Positions 1-8,016 are shown, counted from the first letter of the stretch. The stretch is 64,000 nt of DNA from Blautia sp. AF19-10LB (GCF_003461245.1 NZ_QTWS01000016.1:1-64000), one strand, 5' to 3'. The notes: generated by a model from the sequence alone, not told the origin. Numbers and translations: made by a program.

Positions 1-135
1 GATTCTTTGCGCATTTACAGGTTTTCATATAATTTATTTGAAGTAGCACAATAGGTTAACTTAATGACATTGCTCAGACAGATGCTGTTCTCTTTTATAC
101 TTTCTCCCGCGCCTTTCGCGTGGCCAGGTGGGGAG

Positions 136-225
136 TGCGAGGGGAGAACGGCCTTCGCAACTTCGAGTGCCCTCCCCTCGCATGGTTTTTTCAAAACTCG
201 AAGGTCCCTAAGGAAGTACCCTTAG
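136..225. repeat. Nested inverted repeats downstream of cysN
   Basis: Three inverted repeats sit inside about 90 bases. An 11-bp perfect pair lies at 136-146/172-182 (TGCGAGGGGAG and its complement). A 7-bp pair lies at 161-167/197-203 (CTTCGAG/CTCGAAG) and crosses the first. A 6-bp pair at 208-213/220-225 covers the cysN stop codon. None is followed by a clear T-run on the minus strand, so this is not a textbook terminator. The crossing arms could form alternative or pseudoknotted structures. The rest of 1-221 shows no gene. Confidence 0.4.
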
Positions 226-1913
226 ATCACCCAAAAATTATCCGTACAAACAACCTTCCGATAAGTCTCAAACCGGAACCACTTGTTATGTACTTCCGAA
301 CGGTTTTCTGAGGTCACATTCTTTGCTTCTTCAAGGAATCTCTCAAGATCCTCTTTGTTTTTCACAAGCAAAGCCATTCCTCTTTCATCGACAACCGGAA
401 GTCCCATATAACGATACTCTTCGATCTTCTGGATATCTTCCACCTTGCCATCGCGGATCAGAACCGCAGCTCCATCCTCAACGGAAAGGATATCAAAATA
501 CTCCGGATATTTGAAGCTATCACCAACAACCGGCACTTCGTCGCCGACATGATAAGTCTTCTTATCGGATCCAGCCTTGGACATCATCGCATTTTCAAGG
601 TTGAAGTAAAATTCTTCAAATACATATCCTCCAACTTTGATGTCATCTTTCTGAAAATACGGCTTTTCTCCGTCATTTTCTACGGTCTCAAGAACGCCGC
701 AGGCAGATGTCATATGGCTTACGCGGTCGATCAGGATCATTTCGCCGAGAGTCTTATGTTTCTTGAACTCGTCAAGGACGATCTTCTCAGCCAGCTCGAT
801 CTCGCACAGTGCGATCTCATTTTTCTCAATGTAATCTGCGGAGATATGTTCTCCGGTGTTAACATCAATCTTATATTTGATGCTGCGGATAAATCCAGGA
901 ATTCTCTTAGTTCCCAGTTTGACCAGATACTCTTTTCCAAGAGTCAGCTTGCTGTCATCCATCCAGAGCAGTGTTGCGGTGAAGCTTTTTGCTACGGAGA
1001 GCTGTGCCTGGTCGGTGAGGACGCAGCCTCGGCTGACATCCACTTCTTTGTCAAGCTGGATGGTCACTGCCTGTCCTGTCACGGCTTCTTCTACGGAAGT
1101 GCTTCCGTTCAGAAGGGATTTGACAGTTGCAGTCTCGTTGCTTGGAAGTGTGGTAATGGTCTGTCCGACTTTGATCTTACCGCTTTCGATCTGTCCCTGG
1201 AAGCCACGGAATTCATGGTTCGGGCGGCAGACTCTCTGTACCGGCATATAGAATCCTGCTTCGCTCTCTGTCTCTGTCACATCGACGGTTTCCAGATGAT
1301 CCAGAAGTGTTTTGCCTGTGTACCATGGCATGTTCTCGGATTTGACTGTGACGTTATCTCCTTCTGTCGCGCTGACAGGAACGATCACAACATCCTGAAG
1401 TCCGAGGCTTTCGGAAAGTTCGTTGATATCTTTTACGATCTCATTGAATCTTTCTTCGCTGTAACCTACAAGGTCCATCTTGTTGACTGCAAATACAAAA
1501 TGATGGATTCCCATCAGGGCGCAGATGCGGCTGTGGCGTCTTGTCTGTACCAGAACACCCTGTTTTGCATCGACAAGGATGATCGCAAGCTGTGCAAAAG
1601 AAGCACCAACTGCCATGTTTCTTGTATATTCTTCATGTCCCGGTGTATCCGCAACGATGAAGCTTCTCTTGTCTGTTGTAAAATAACGATAAGCAACATC
1701 AATGGTGATACCCTGTTCTCTCTCTGCCATCAGACCATCCAGAAGAAGTGAATAGTCGATCGCGCCGCCTCTGGATCCTACCTTACTGTCGAGGATCAGG
1801 GCTTTTTCCTGGTCTGCATAAAGCAGTTTGGAATCGTAAAGTATATGTCCGATCAGTGTGGATTTTCCATCGTCCACACTTCCGCAGGTAATAAATTTCA
1901 GTAAACCGCTCAT
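222..1913 (-). CDS. cysN: Sulfate adenylyltransferase GTPase subunit (CysN)
   Basis: The regulatory GTPase of ATP sulfurylase couples GTP hydrolysis to formation of adenosine 5'-phosphosulfate (APS) by CysD. The 563-residue protein has an EF-Tu-like G domain: P-loop GSVDDGKS at 11-18, DTPGHE at 89-94 and NKMD at 144-147, followed by beta-barrel domains. It is longer than the usual ~475 residues. The extra ~130 C-terminal residues contain no second P-loop, so they are not an APS kinase domain, and their role is unknown to me. The start codon directly follows the cysD stop TAG. It is the last gene of the sulfur operon, and no CysC-like kinase is present in the window. Confidence 0.93.
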   Translation of the reverse strand: MSGLLKFITCGSVDDGKSTLIGHILYDSKLLYADQEKALILDSKVGSRGGAIDYSLLLDGLMAEREQGITIDVAYRYFTTDKRSFIVADTPGHEEYTRNMAVGASFAQLAIILVDAKQGVLVQTRRHSRICALMGIHHFVFAVNKMDLVGYSEERFNEIVKDINELSESLGLQDVVIVPVSATEGDNVTVKSENMPWYTGKTLLDHLETVDVTETESEAGFYMPVQRVCRPNHEFRGFQGQIESGKIKVGQTITTLPSNETATVKSLLNGSTSVEEAVTGQAVTIQLDKEVDVSRGCVLTDQAQLSVAKSFTATLLWMDDSKLTLGKEYLVKLGTKRIPGFIRSIKYKIDVNTGEHISADYIEKNEIALCEIELAEKIVLDEFKKHKTLGEMILIDRVSHMTSACGVLETVENDGEKPYFQKDDIKVGGYVFEEFYFNLENAMMSKAGSDKKTYHVGDEVPVVGDSFKYPEYFDILSVEDGAAVLIRDGKVEDIQKIEEYRYMGLPVVDERGMALLVKNKEDLERFLEEAKNVTSENRSEVHNKWFRFETYRKVVCTDNFWVI

Positions 1914-2816
1914 CTAGAAGTACCCCTCTCTCTTTCTCTTTTCCATGCTGGCTGCACCACCGTCAGAATCAATGATTCGGCTGGTTCTTTCAGATTCTAC
2001 AGAACTTAATGTCTCATCGATGATCGCATCGAGTGTATCTGCATCAGAAAGAATACCACCGGTCAGAGGATAACATCCCAGGGTACGGAAACGAACTTTT
2101 TTCATTTCCGGTTTCTCGCCAGGTTTCAGACGCATACGGTCATCATCTACCATAATGATATTTCCGTCACGATATACTATCGGACGCTCTTTTGCAAAGT
2201 AAAGAGGTACGATCGGAATATTTTCTCTTTTTATGTACTGCCAGATATCTTTCTCTGTCCAGTTGGAGATTGGGAAAACACGGATGCTCTCGCCTTTGTT
2301 GATCTCTGTATTGTAAAGTTTCCACATCTCCGGTCTCTGGTTCTTCGGATCCCAGGCGTGGTTTTCATTACGGAAAGAAAAGATCCTCTCTTTGGCACGG
2401 CTCTTCTCCTCATCACGACGACCGCCTCCGAATGCTGCGGTAAATCCGTATTTATTGAGAGCCTGTTTCAGAGCCTGTGTCTTCATGATATCGGTATAAG
2501 CGGATCCGTTGTCAAAAGGATTGATTCCCTGCTTCACACCGTCCTCATTGATATATTCCAGCATCTCGATTCCAAGATCTTTGGCTGTCTTGTCACGAAA
2601 TTCGATCATTTCCCGGAATTTCCAGGTTGTGTTTACATGTAAAAACGGGAAAGGTGGTTTTTCCGGATAAAAGGCTTTCAGTGCGAGATGAAGCATCACT
2701 GAGCTGTCTTTTCCGATGGAATAAAGCATAACAGGTTTTTCGCACTCTGCTGCCACTTCCCGGATGATATATATTGCTTCTGCTTCCAGTTCATCTAAAT
2801 GTGATAATCCGCTCAT
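1914..2816 (-). CDS. cysD: Sulfate adenylyltransferase catalytic subunit (CysD)
   Basis: This catalytic PP-loop subunit of ATP sulfurylase makes APS and pyrophosphate from ATP and sulfate. At 300 residues it matches the family length. The N-type ATP pyrophosphatase motif SIGKDSS lies at 33-39. The segment HVNTTWKF at 60-67 corresponds to the conserved HVDTxWKF with Asp changed to Asn. The C-terminus ends in an arginine/lysine-rich EKRKREGYF tail typical of CysD. It lies between aprB (15-nt gap) and cysN (no gap), so the heterodimer subunits are co-translated. The product APS feeds the AprAB-type reductase encoded just upstream. Confidence 0.94.
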   Translation of the reverse strand: MSGLSHLDELEAEAIYIIREVAAECEKPVMLYSIGKDSSVMLHLALKAFYPEKPPFPFLHVNTTWKFREMIEFRDKTAKDLGIEMLEYINEDGVKQGINPFDNGSAYTDIMKTQALKQALNKYGFTAAFGGGRRDEEKSRAKERIFSFRNENHAWDPKNQRPEMWKLYNTEINKGESIRVFPISNWTEKDIWQYIKRENIPIVPLYFAKERPIVYRDGNIIMVDDDRMRLKPGEKPEMKKVRFRTLGCYPLTGGILSDADTLDAIIDETLSSVESERTSRIIDSDGGAASMEKRKREGYF

Positions 2817-2831
2817 AGTTCTACTCCTGTA

Positions 2832-3143
2832 CTAATATTTATTGGAATTTCGCCGGTCAACGCTGATGACCAGTTCACTGCCGTCAGATCTGGTGATGTT
2901 CCAGTTGAGGAGATCACCTTTCTGGGTAACGTTCATGGTTCCACCCATGCCGCCGATGTCTGCGCCAAGATAAAATTCAATAGCTCCCATCTTACATTCC
3001 TTTACGCAGGAAACGCAGCCCCAGCAGTTCTTCGGGTATTTCATGACCGCTTTTTTGTCTTTGATCTGGATCAGGGTGCCAGGACATACTTCCTGACATT
3101 TACCGCAGCCGACGCATCGGTCTTCACGAATTCGTATGCTCAT
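2832..3143 (-). CDS. aprB: Adenylylsulfate reductase beta-type ferredoxin subunit (AprB-like)
   Basis: This 103-residue iron-sulfur protein has two 4Fe-4S motifs: CVGCGKCQEVCP near 12-23 and CWGCVSCVKEC near 41-51. It is expected to pass electrons to the FAD of AprA during reduction of APS to sulfite and AMP. AprB of dissimilatory sulfate reducers is longer (~150 residues) with a C-terminal tail that wraps AprA. Here only a short beta-rich tail follows the clusters. Its first codons overlap the 3' end of aprA by 20 nt, which implies translational coupling. The physiological electron donor is unknown. Confidence 0.85.
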   Translation of the reverse strand: MSIRIREDRCVGCGKCQEVCPGTLIQIKDKKAVMKYPKNCWGCVSCVKECKMGAIEFYLGADIGGMGGTMNVTQKGDLLNWNITRSDGSELVISVDRRNSNKY

Positions 3144-4818
3144 AAGTATCCCCCTTTACCAGATCCCTGAACAGAATGTGGATCTTGCCGTCTTCCATTC
3201 TGGAATTTACGTATTTTTCAAAATTCTGGTCTGTTTCCGGATGATCGAGATTCTCATTGAAAGAATGCCATCTGGTTTCTTTTCTGTTTCTGAGATGTTC
3301 GATCAGCACCTGACAGACGAGAAGTCTTTCTTTTAATTCGTATGCAAAAAGAAGTTCATGCATATCTTCTGCACCGACCTGATCGGCAAGTTCGCTCAGT
3401 CTTACGATCTTTTCTTCTGCAAGATCCAGCTGTTTCTCATTGAACTGATAGTTGCTGGCGATTCCGCCTGCGTATTCGTCCATGACTTTCTGCATGGCTT
3501 CTTCCAGTTCGTCGATGGTGAACAGACCGTTTTCTCCATTGCGGATCTTTTCATAATCGGCAAGGATCGTCTGTGCCTGTTTTTCGATTTCGGATGTTTC
3601 TTCGTTATGATCATCTTTTAACTGTTCGATGATCGCGAGAGAGGCGATCTTGCCCTCTGCCAGAGCACCGGTCACATATTTCTGAGGACATCCGCCTGCC
3701 ACATCACCGGCTGCATAAAGTCCGTGGATGGTGGTTTCTCTTCTGGTATCTACCCAGAAACCGCTGGCTGTATGACCGCCTACGATATACGGCTCAGTTC
3801 CCTGGATCTCTACGTCCTGTTCGCTTGGCATCTTACCGCTCTCGATCCATTTGAGGGTCTGGCTCGGTGCCATATTCAGGTATGCTTTGAGAAGATCCTG
3901 ATCCTGATCGGATGTGATACCGGAGGTCTTGAGATAACAAGGGCCATGCCCAAGCTGATTTTCTTTGACAGTTCCATATACACGCTGACTGGTAGTCAGA
4001 CCGTAAATGTGCTCATAGACTTCGCCTTTGGAGTTGACCTGCTTTGCCTGCACACCCTGTGCGATAGTTCCTGTCGGAGCGATCGTATCTTTGCAGCGGA
4101 GTGCGATAAAACGCATCTCAAAGGTTGTCATCTCTGCACCGGAACGGATTCCCATCGCGTATCCGGCTCCTGTGTTGAATGGCGGATACCACATCTTATG
4201 TCTGGAAAATCCCGGGTTGTTTGGTTTGTAGAGGCCGGCTGCTCCGCCTGTTGCGATCAGGACTGCTTTTGCATGGATCACATAGGCTGTTTCTTCCATG
4301 ATGGAAAAACCGACAGCTCCGTAAACGTTTCCGTTTTCTGTGAGAAGGTCTGTGATATTTACATAATTGAGGACATCTACATTTTTGCTTTTGTATACGG
4401 CATCTGCGAGGAGTGGTTTGAAGTTTTCGCCATTGATCTTAATGTTGCGGTTTCCTCTTGCCACGTAGTCTCCGTTTTCGTCCTTGAGGATCACGAGACC
4501 AAGTTTTTCCATATCTGCCGTTACTTCATTGAATTCTTCTGCGGCTGTCAGAAGGAGATCGTTTCTGACGATTCCTGCCGCATCTTTGGTTGCGTAATCT
4601 ACGTAGTCCTGTGGCTTGCGGCCTTTGACGATGTAGGCGTTGATCGCGTTGACACCTGCTGCGAGGCAGCCGCTTCGTTTGATGTTCGCTTTTTCTGCGA
4701 CGAGAACGGAAGCGTCAGAGTTTCTGCTGATGGTGAGTGCGGCGTAGCAGCCTGCGGTGCCGCCGCCTATGATCAGGACATCTGTATGTAAGTGTTTTAC
4801 CTGTAAGGGTCTGCTCAT
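3124..4818 (-). CDS. aprA: Adenylylsulfate reductase alpha-type flavoprotein (AprA-like)
   Basis: This 564-residue FAD enzyme belongs to the fumarate reductase/succinate dehydrogenase flavoprotein superfamily. The dinucleotide-binding motif GGGTAG lies at 18-23, and the AEKANIKRSG segment at 41-50 is typical of AprA. The predicted reaction is two-electron reduction of APS to sulfite plus AMP. It is slightly shorter than dissimilatory AprA (~620-660). The neighbours are cysDN, a sulfite reductase and metY, with no dsrAB, qmo or sat homologue visible, so an assimilatory role is inferred. It follows hcyD after 18 nt and overlaps aprB. A general fumarate reductase-like oxidoreductase is the less likely alternative. 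Confidence 0.87.
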   Translation of the reverse strand: MSRPLQVKHLHTDVLIIGGGTAGCYAALTISRNSDASVLVAEKANIKRSGCLAAGVNAINAYIVKGRKPQDYVDYATKDAAGIVRNDLLLTAAEEFNEVTADMEKLGLVILKDENGDYVARGNRNIKINGENFKPLLADAVYKSKNVDVLNYVNITDLLTENGNVYGAVGFSIMEETAYVIHAKAVLIATGGAAGLYKPNNPGFSRHKMWYPPFNTGAGYAMGIRSGAEMTTFEMRFIALRCKDTIAPTGTIAQGVQAKQVNSKGEVYEHIYGLTTSQRVYGTVKENQLGHGPCYLKTSGITSDQDQDLLKAYLNMAPSQTLKWIESGKMPSEQDVEIQGTEPYIVGGHTASGFWVDTRRETTIHGLYAAGDVAGGCPQKYVTGALAEGKIASLAIIEQLKDDHNEETSEIEKQAQTILADYEKIRNGENGLFTIDELEEAMQKVMDEYAGGIASNYQFNEKQLDLAEEKIVRLSELADQVGAEDMHELLFAYELKERLLVCQVLIEHLRNRKETRWHSFNENLDHPETDQNFEKYVNSRMEDGKIHILFRDLVKGDTYEHTNS

Positions 4819-4836
4819 GGTTTTTTCTTCCTGACT

Positions 4837-5256
4837 TTATTCTGTGATCTCGATCTCGTGGATCGTTACGTTTTTTTCTTTGTCGATTCCGAATGCTTTG
4901 AGTACCGGGTTTCCTTCTTCCATAAGGGAGAGGATGAGGTATTCAATGGTCGGGTCAAATGCCAGGCGTTTGTCTTCTTCGGATGGGCGGGATGGGGATT
5001 CCGGATGGGAATGGAAATTTCCGATGATCTTGTATCCATTGGCTCTGGCGTCTTTGAGTGCTGCAAGCTGTTCTTTGGGATCCATGGAGAAGTGTTCTCT
5101 GCTGGCGTCTACGTTTGTGAGAAGGTAGACTTTGGTGACGGTGATCTTCTCGGATTCTTTGGTTCCTGCGAGGAGACCGCAGGATTCATTTGGGAGGCCG
5201 GCAGTGCAGTGGTCCAGGATGGTGTTGTAGTCTGATTTTTTTATATATAATTTCAT
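4837..5256 (-). CDS. JAMM/M67 metalloprotease, HcyD-like
   Basis: This 139-residue MPN/JAB1 zinc peptidase has all catalytic elements: Glu24 in NESCGLL and the signature HSH-x7-S-xx-D at 82-95. The ORF is open further upstream, but ATG at 5256 is chosen because a GAGGAG ribosome site precedes it and the protein then begins at the usual MKLYI strand. In Wolinella succinogenes the equivalent HcyD trims the C-terminus of the sulfur carrier HcyS and releases homocysteine from it. Here a ThiS-like carrier, an E1-like enzyme and MetY are in the same operon, so the same role is inferred. A Mec-type role releasing cysteine from a CysO-like carrier is an alternative. Confidence 0.85.
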   Translation of the reverse strand: MKLYIKKSDYNTILDHCTAGLPNESCGLLAGTKESEKITVTKVYLLTNVDASREHFSMDPKEQLAALKDARANGYKIIGNFHSHPESPSRPSEEDKRLAFDPTIEYLILSLMEEGNPVLKAFGIDKEKNVTIHEIEITE

Positions 5257-5342
5257 AATGGGGGCTCCTCGATATTGTTCTCTGACATGTGTGAATAAAC
5301 AGTTCAACGGGGACACGCTCTCGCTGACTTCGACTGGCAGCG

Positions 5343-5373
5343 GATACACTGTGTACTACGTCCACAGTGTATC
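5343..5373. repeat. Perfect 11-bp hairpin upstream of hcyD
   Basis: GATACACTGTG at 5343-5353 pairs exactly with CACAGTGTATC at 5363-5373 around a 9-nt loop. It lies about 90 nt upstream of the hcyD start, in the 246-bp gap inside the sulfur operon. No T-run follows on either side, so it is not an evident terminator. It could be an operator or an mRNA stability or processing element. Confidence 0.5.
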
Positions 5374-5422
5374 GGTCACAATACGGTCACTAAGAACCGG
5401 CCGTCTCAGATCATCCCCTTAT

Positions 5423-5454
5423 ATTTCAATCCACGTTCCCGCATGGGGAACGAC
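5423..5454 (-). CRISPR. Solitary type I-C-like CRISPR repeat (relic)
   Basis: Read on the minus strand, these 32 bases have the layout of a type I-C (Cas5d) repeat. They begin GTCG, contain a perfect hairpin CGTTCCC-catgc-GGGAACG, and end in the hallmark GTGGATTGAAAT. I found no second repeat at spacer distance on either side, no leader and no cas gene in the window. It is therefore a lone repeat or array relic located between hcyF and hcyD, inside a transcribed operon. The match is to the consensus as I know it and was not searched in a database. Confidence 0.75.
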
Positions 5455-5502
5455 CATTGCTCTTTGACATATTCGACTAATGCCAATTTCACTAATTCAG
5501 TT

Positions 5503-6306
5503 TTAGTGCATGTCACACTCAACCTGCTCGTAGTCGATTAATTTAGTAATGGTAGGATGATCACCACATACCGGACAATCATGGTTTTTCGGCAGTTTAA
5601 TTGTACGGAAAGTCATAGTCAGGGCATCGTAGGTGAGGAGTCTTCCTGTGAGGAGGTCTCCTTTGCCGATGATGTATTTGACTGCTTCCATTGCCTGGAG
5701 GCTTCCGATGACTCCGCCCATGGCTCCGATGACGCCTGCCTGTTTACAGGTTGGGACTGCATCCTTCGGCGGCGGATCTTTGAAGACGCATCTGTAGCAT
5801 GGTCCTTCTCCTGGGACGTAGGTCATGAGCTGGCCTTTGAAGCGGATGATCCCTGCGTGGGAGAATGGTTTTCCTGCCATGACACATGCATCGTTGATCA
5901 GGAATTTTGCCGGGAAATTGTCGGTTCCGTCAATGATGAAGTCGTAGTCTTTGATGATATCCATGATGTTCTCGGATGTGATGAATTTGCGGTATGTATT
6001 GACTTTGACATCTGGATTGATCGCCTGCATGGTTTCTTTGGCGGATTTTACTTTGGCTTTGCCGAGGTCGGCTGTTGTGTGGATGACCTGTCTCTGAAGG
6101 TTTGAGAGGTCTACCTCATCGGCATCTGCGATTCCGATGGTTCCTACGCCGGCTGCTGCGAGATACATGGCTGCCGGTGCTCCCAGTCCGCCTGCTCCGA
6201 TGATGAGGACGCTGGCGTTCAGGAGTTTTTTCTGTCCCTTTGCACCAACCTCTTTGAGGATGATGTGGCGGGAATAGCGTTCTAACTGTTCGTTTGTGAA
6301 TGCCAT
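5503..6306 (-). CDS. ThiF/MoeB-type E1-like adenylyltransferase, HcyF-like
   Basis: It activates the C-terminal glycine of a ubiquitin-like sulfur carrier as an acyl-adenylate so that sulfide can displace AMP. The 267-residue protein has the nucleotide motif GAGGLG at 37-42, the downstream DADEVDLSNLQRQ segment, and two zinc CxxC pairs at C170/C173 and C244/C247. C187 (PTCKQAG) is the usual conserved cysteine position. Its ATG overlaps the hcyS stop by one base (TAATG), which ties the enzyme to that carrier. The JAMM protease and MetY context favours homocysteine synthesis over thiamine or molybdopterin synthesis. No thiazole or moa genes are nearby. Confidence 0.88.
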   Translation of the reverse strand: MAFTNEQLERYSRHIILKEVGAKGQKKLLNASVLIIGAGGLGAPAAMYLAAAGVGTIGIADADEVDLSNLQRQVIHTTADLGKAKVKSAKETMQAINPDVKVNTYRKFITSENIMDIIKDYDFIIDGTDNFPAKFLINDACVMAGKPFSHAGIIRFKGQLMTYVPGEGPCYRCVFKDPPPKDAVPTCKQAGVIGAMGGVIGSLQAMEAVKYIIGKGDLLTGRLLTYDALTMTFRTIKLPKNHDCPVCGDHPTITKLIDYEQVECDMH

Positions 6307-6515
6307 TATCTTGCGCCTCCTCCCATGAAGTACAGGAATTCGATTTCGTCGCCGTCTTTGACTTCTGTTGTCTCGAAAGCTCCGCTTTCTACGAATTCGT
6401 CGTTGATGGTTACGGTTACATACTGAGGTGTTTCCACATCCTCTTTCTCAATTAACTCTTTTACGGTAAGTCCTTCTGGATATTCTTTCTTTTCTCCTGC
6501 TACTTTGATAAACAT
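6306..6515 (-). CDS. ThiS/MoaD-like sulfur-carrier protein, HcyS-like
   Basis: This 69-residue beta-grasp protein would carry sulfide as a C-terminal thiocarboxylate. ATG 6515 is chosen because an AAAGGAGAT ribosome site precedes it and the fold starts at MFIKV; the longer ORF adds a hydrophobic AT-rich leader with no ribosome site. The C-terminus is FMGGGAR, with two residues after the glycines. ThiS and MoaD end in GG, so the AR tail must be removed before adenylation. The JAMM protease of the same operon is the obvious candidate. Its stop overlaps the hcyF start. Confidence 0.86.
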   Translation of the reverse strand: MFIKVAGEKKEYPEGLTVKELIEKEDVETPQYVTVTINDEFVESGAFETTEVKDGDEIEFLYFMGGGAR

Positions 6516-6592
6516 GATTCTTATCTCCTTTATTATAACAAAATTTATGAATTTAATTATCAAATCAAAGTTATATAATTGTGAAATGATAA

Positions 6593-6910
6593 TTAGATAT
6601 AATCTTCAAACAAAGCTTCAATCTCTTCTGGTTCTTTGAGCCCGACTATTTTGCCTTTCTGTTCGCCGTTTACGAAACAGATGACGGTTGGAGCGGACAT
6701 GACTTTGTATTGTTCGGCGAGTGCTTTGTCGTAGTTGACGTTGACTTTATAGATGTAAAGGGCGTCTTCGTTTTCGTCTTCGAGGTCTCCGAGGATGCAG
6801 GCCATTTGTTTGCATGGGATGCAGGTGTCGGAGTAGAAGTCTACGAGGACTGGTTTGTCTGCCTTTAATACTTTTTCTTCGAAGTTTTCTGCGTTGATCC
6901 TGAGTGCCAT
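6593..6910 (-). CDS. Thioredoxin-like protein (CIPC active site)
   Basis: This 105-residue thioredoxin fold has the redox pair C30-I-P-C33 in FYSDTCIPCKQM, close to but not the same as the canonical WCGPC. The conserved cis-proline follows in SAPTVICF, and no signal peptide is present. It starts one base after the TusA-like gene stop and precedes the sulfur carrier, so it belongs to the operon. A reductant role for APS or sulfite reduction or for the carrier thiocarboxylate is inferred. It lacks the tryptophan before the first cysteine, so its partner may be specific to this pathway. Confidence 0.88.
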   Translation of the reverse strand: MALRINAENFEEKVLKADKPVLVDFYSDTCIPCKQMACILGDLEDENEDALYIYKVNVNYDKALAEQYKVMSAPTVICFVNGEQKGKIVGLKEPEEIEALFEDYI

Positions 6911-6911
6911 A

Positions 6912-7160
6912 TCATTCGTCCTCTACTTTCCTGACGATCAGAGTGAAGGTATCGTCGCCGTTGTCGGTGAGCTTCAGGATCTGATGTCCTTCTTCTTTGA
7001 TGCTTCGCGGTACGTTCTGTACCGGTTCGCCGTTGTTCATACGGACGGCGAGGATCTGTCCGTCATCGAGTTCTTCCAGTGCCACTTTTGCCTTGACAAA
7101 GGTCACCGGGCACACAACATCTGTAATATCTACGGTATCATCAATTTTATAATCAGCCAT
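6912..7160 (-). CDS. TusA/SirA-family sulfur-relay protein
   Basis: This 82-residue protein has the TusA fold signature: VVCPVTFVKAK at 15-25, with the persulfide cysteine C17 followed by proline and lysines. Classical TusA has CPxP; here the residue after CPV is Thr, as in variants located beside sulfite reductases. Its N-terminus overlaps the sulfite reductase 3' end by 8 nt, and the thioredoxin gene follows immediately. It probably accepts or delivers sulfur between the reductase and the HcyS carrier, but no sequence evidence identifies the partner. Confidence 0.82.
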   Translation of the reverse strand: MADYKIDDTVDITDVVCPVTFVKAKVALEELDDGQILAVRMNNGEPVQNVPRSIKEEGHQILKLTDNGDDTFTLIVRKVEDE

Positions 7161-8016
7161 CGTAAGCTCCTTTCAGTACTTCGTACAGTTTACCTTCTCC
7201 AACTCTGTCGATCGTGAATTTGAATCTTTCACCTGGTTTTGCGTGATCTCCGAAGAACTGGATCGCTGCATCTGTCACGCGGAAGAGCTGTTCTTCGGAA
7301 GTGATCAGTGGCAGGAATTCCTGTCCTTTGCTGATATGGTTTCCAAAAGTACCTCCAAATGATACAAGGAACGCTTCATTTACATCCCATGCATCTACCG
7401 GACAGGATTTTGCACAACGTCCGCAGTAGTTGCATTTGTCGGTATCGATCACAAGTTTGTCGTCCTTGAAGGAAATCGCTTCCTCGCGGCAGGCTTTTTC
7501 ACAGACACCGCAATGGATACATGCATCTTCCTGCCAGGTAACCTGTGCGGCTCCTTTGATTCCTACATCGTTTTCTTCGGCTTTGAGACAGTTGTTCTGG
7601 CATCCGGTTACGCCGAATTTGAATTTATGAGGAAGTTCCCTTCCGAAATATCTCTCATTTAACTTAACAGCGATGTCGTAGCTGTTGATATTTCCGCTTG
7701 GACAGACTGCATTGCCCTGACATGCTGTTACCGTTCTTACTCTCGGTCCGCAGACACCTGGTTTACATCCGCCTGTGGCAAGATCTGCTGTCACATCATC
7801 GATGTCGTTTAATTTGATGAACGGGATCTCAACTCCCTGTCTGGAAGTGAGATGTACGTATCCGTCACCGTATTTCTCAGCTACCTCTGCGATCTTCTTG
7901 AGGTTCTCTGCTGTCAGTGTTCCACCGACACAGGCAAGACGCAGGGAAAAGTTGTTTTTCTGTTTCTGGCGCATGAAACCGCCTTTTTTTAATGTTGCAT
8001 AATCTACTTTTGCCAT
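7153..8016 (-). CDS. Siroheme sulfite reductase with two 4Fe-4S ferredoxin clusters
   Basis: This 287-residue protein probably reduces sulfite to sulfide. The siroheme-4Fe-4S ligands are C99-x5-C105 (TACQGNAVC) and C139-x3-C143 (GVTGCQNNC). Between the second pair and the C-terminus lie two ferredoxin motifs starting at C166 and C195. This compact single-unit layout resembles the AsrC/Dsr-like small sulfite reductases of anaerobes, not CysI or DsrAB. It has no visible NAD(P)H-binding partner, so reduced ferredoxin is the likely donor. It lies between metY (1-nt gap) and the tusA-like gene (8-nt overlap). Confidence 0.88.
   Translation of the reverse strand: MAKVDYATLKKGGFMRQKQKNNFSLRLACVGGTLTAENLKKIAEVAEKYGDGYVHLTSRQGVEIPFIKLNDIDDVTADLATGGCKPGVCGPRVRTVTACQGNAVCPSGNINSYDIAVKLNERYFGRELPHKFKFGVTGCQNNCLKAEENDVGIKGAAQVTWQEDACIHCGVCEKACREEAISFKDDKLVIDTDKCNYCGRCAKSCPVDAWDVNEAFLVSFGGTFGNHISKGQEFLPLITSEEQLFRVTDAAIQFFGDHAKPGERFKFTIDRVGEGKLYEVLKGAYDG

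Noticed and set aside
549..1751. 400-residue plus-strand ORF opposite cysN
   Set aside because: It is the antisense shadow of a well-conserved gene, lacks a ribosome site and has no recognisable domain.
3724..4791. 355-residue plus-strand ORF opposite aprA
   Set aside because: Cys/Asp-rich composition typical of reverse-strand reading of a coding gene; no motif or ribosome site.
5257..5349. 31-residue N-terminal extension of the JAMM protease
   Set aside because: It has no ribosome site and includes the hairpin and gap sequence; the internal ATG at 5256 has a good site and matches the family start.
5340..5500. Mini CRISPR array
   Set aside because: I looked for a second repeat one spacer length (30-40 nt) on both sides of 5423-5454 and found none, so only a single repeat is called.
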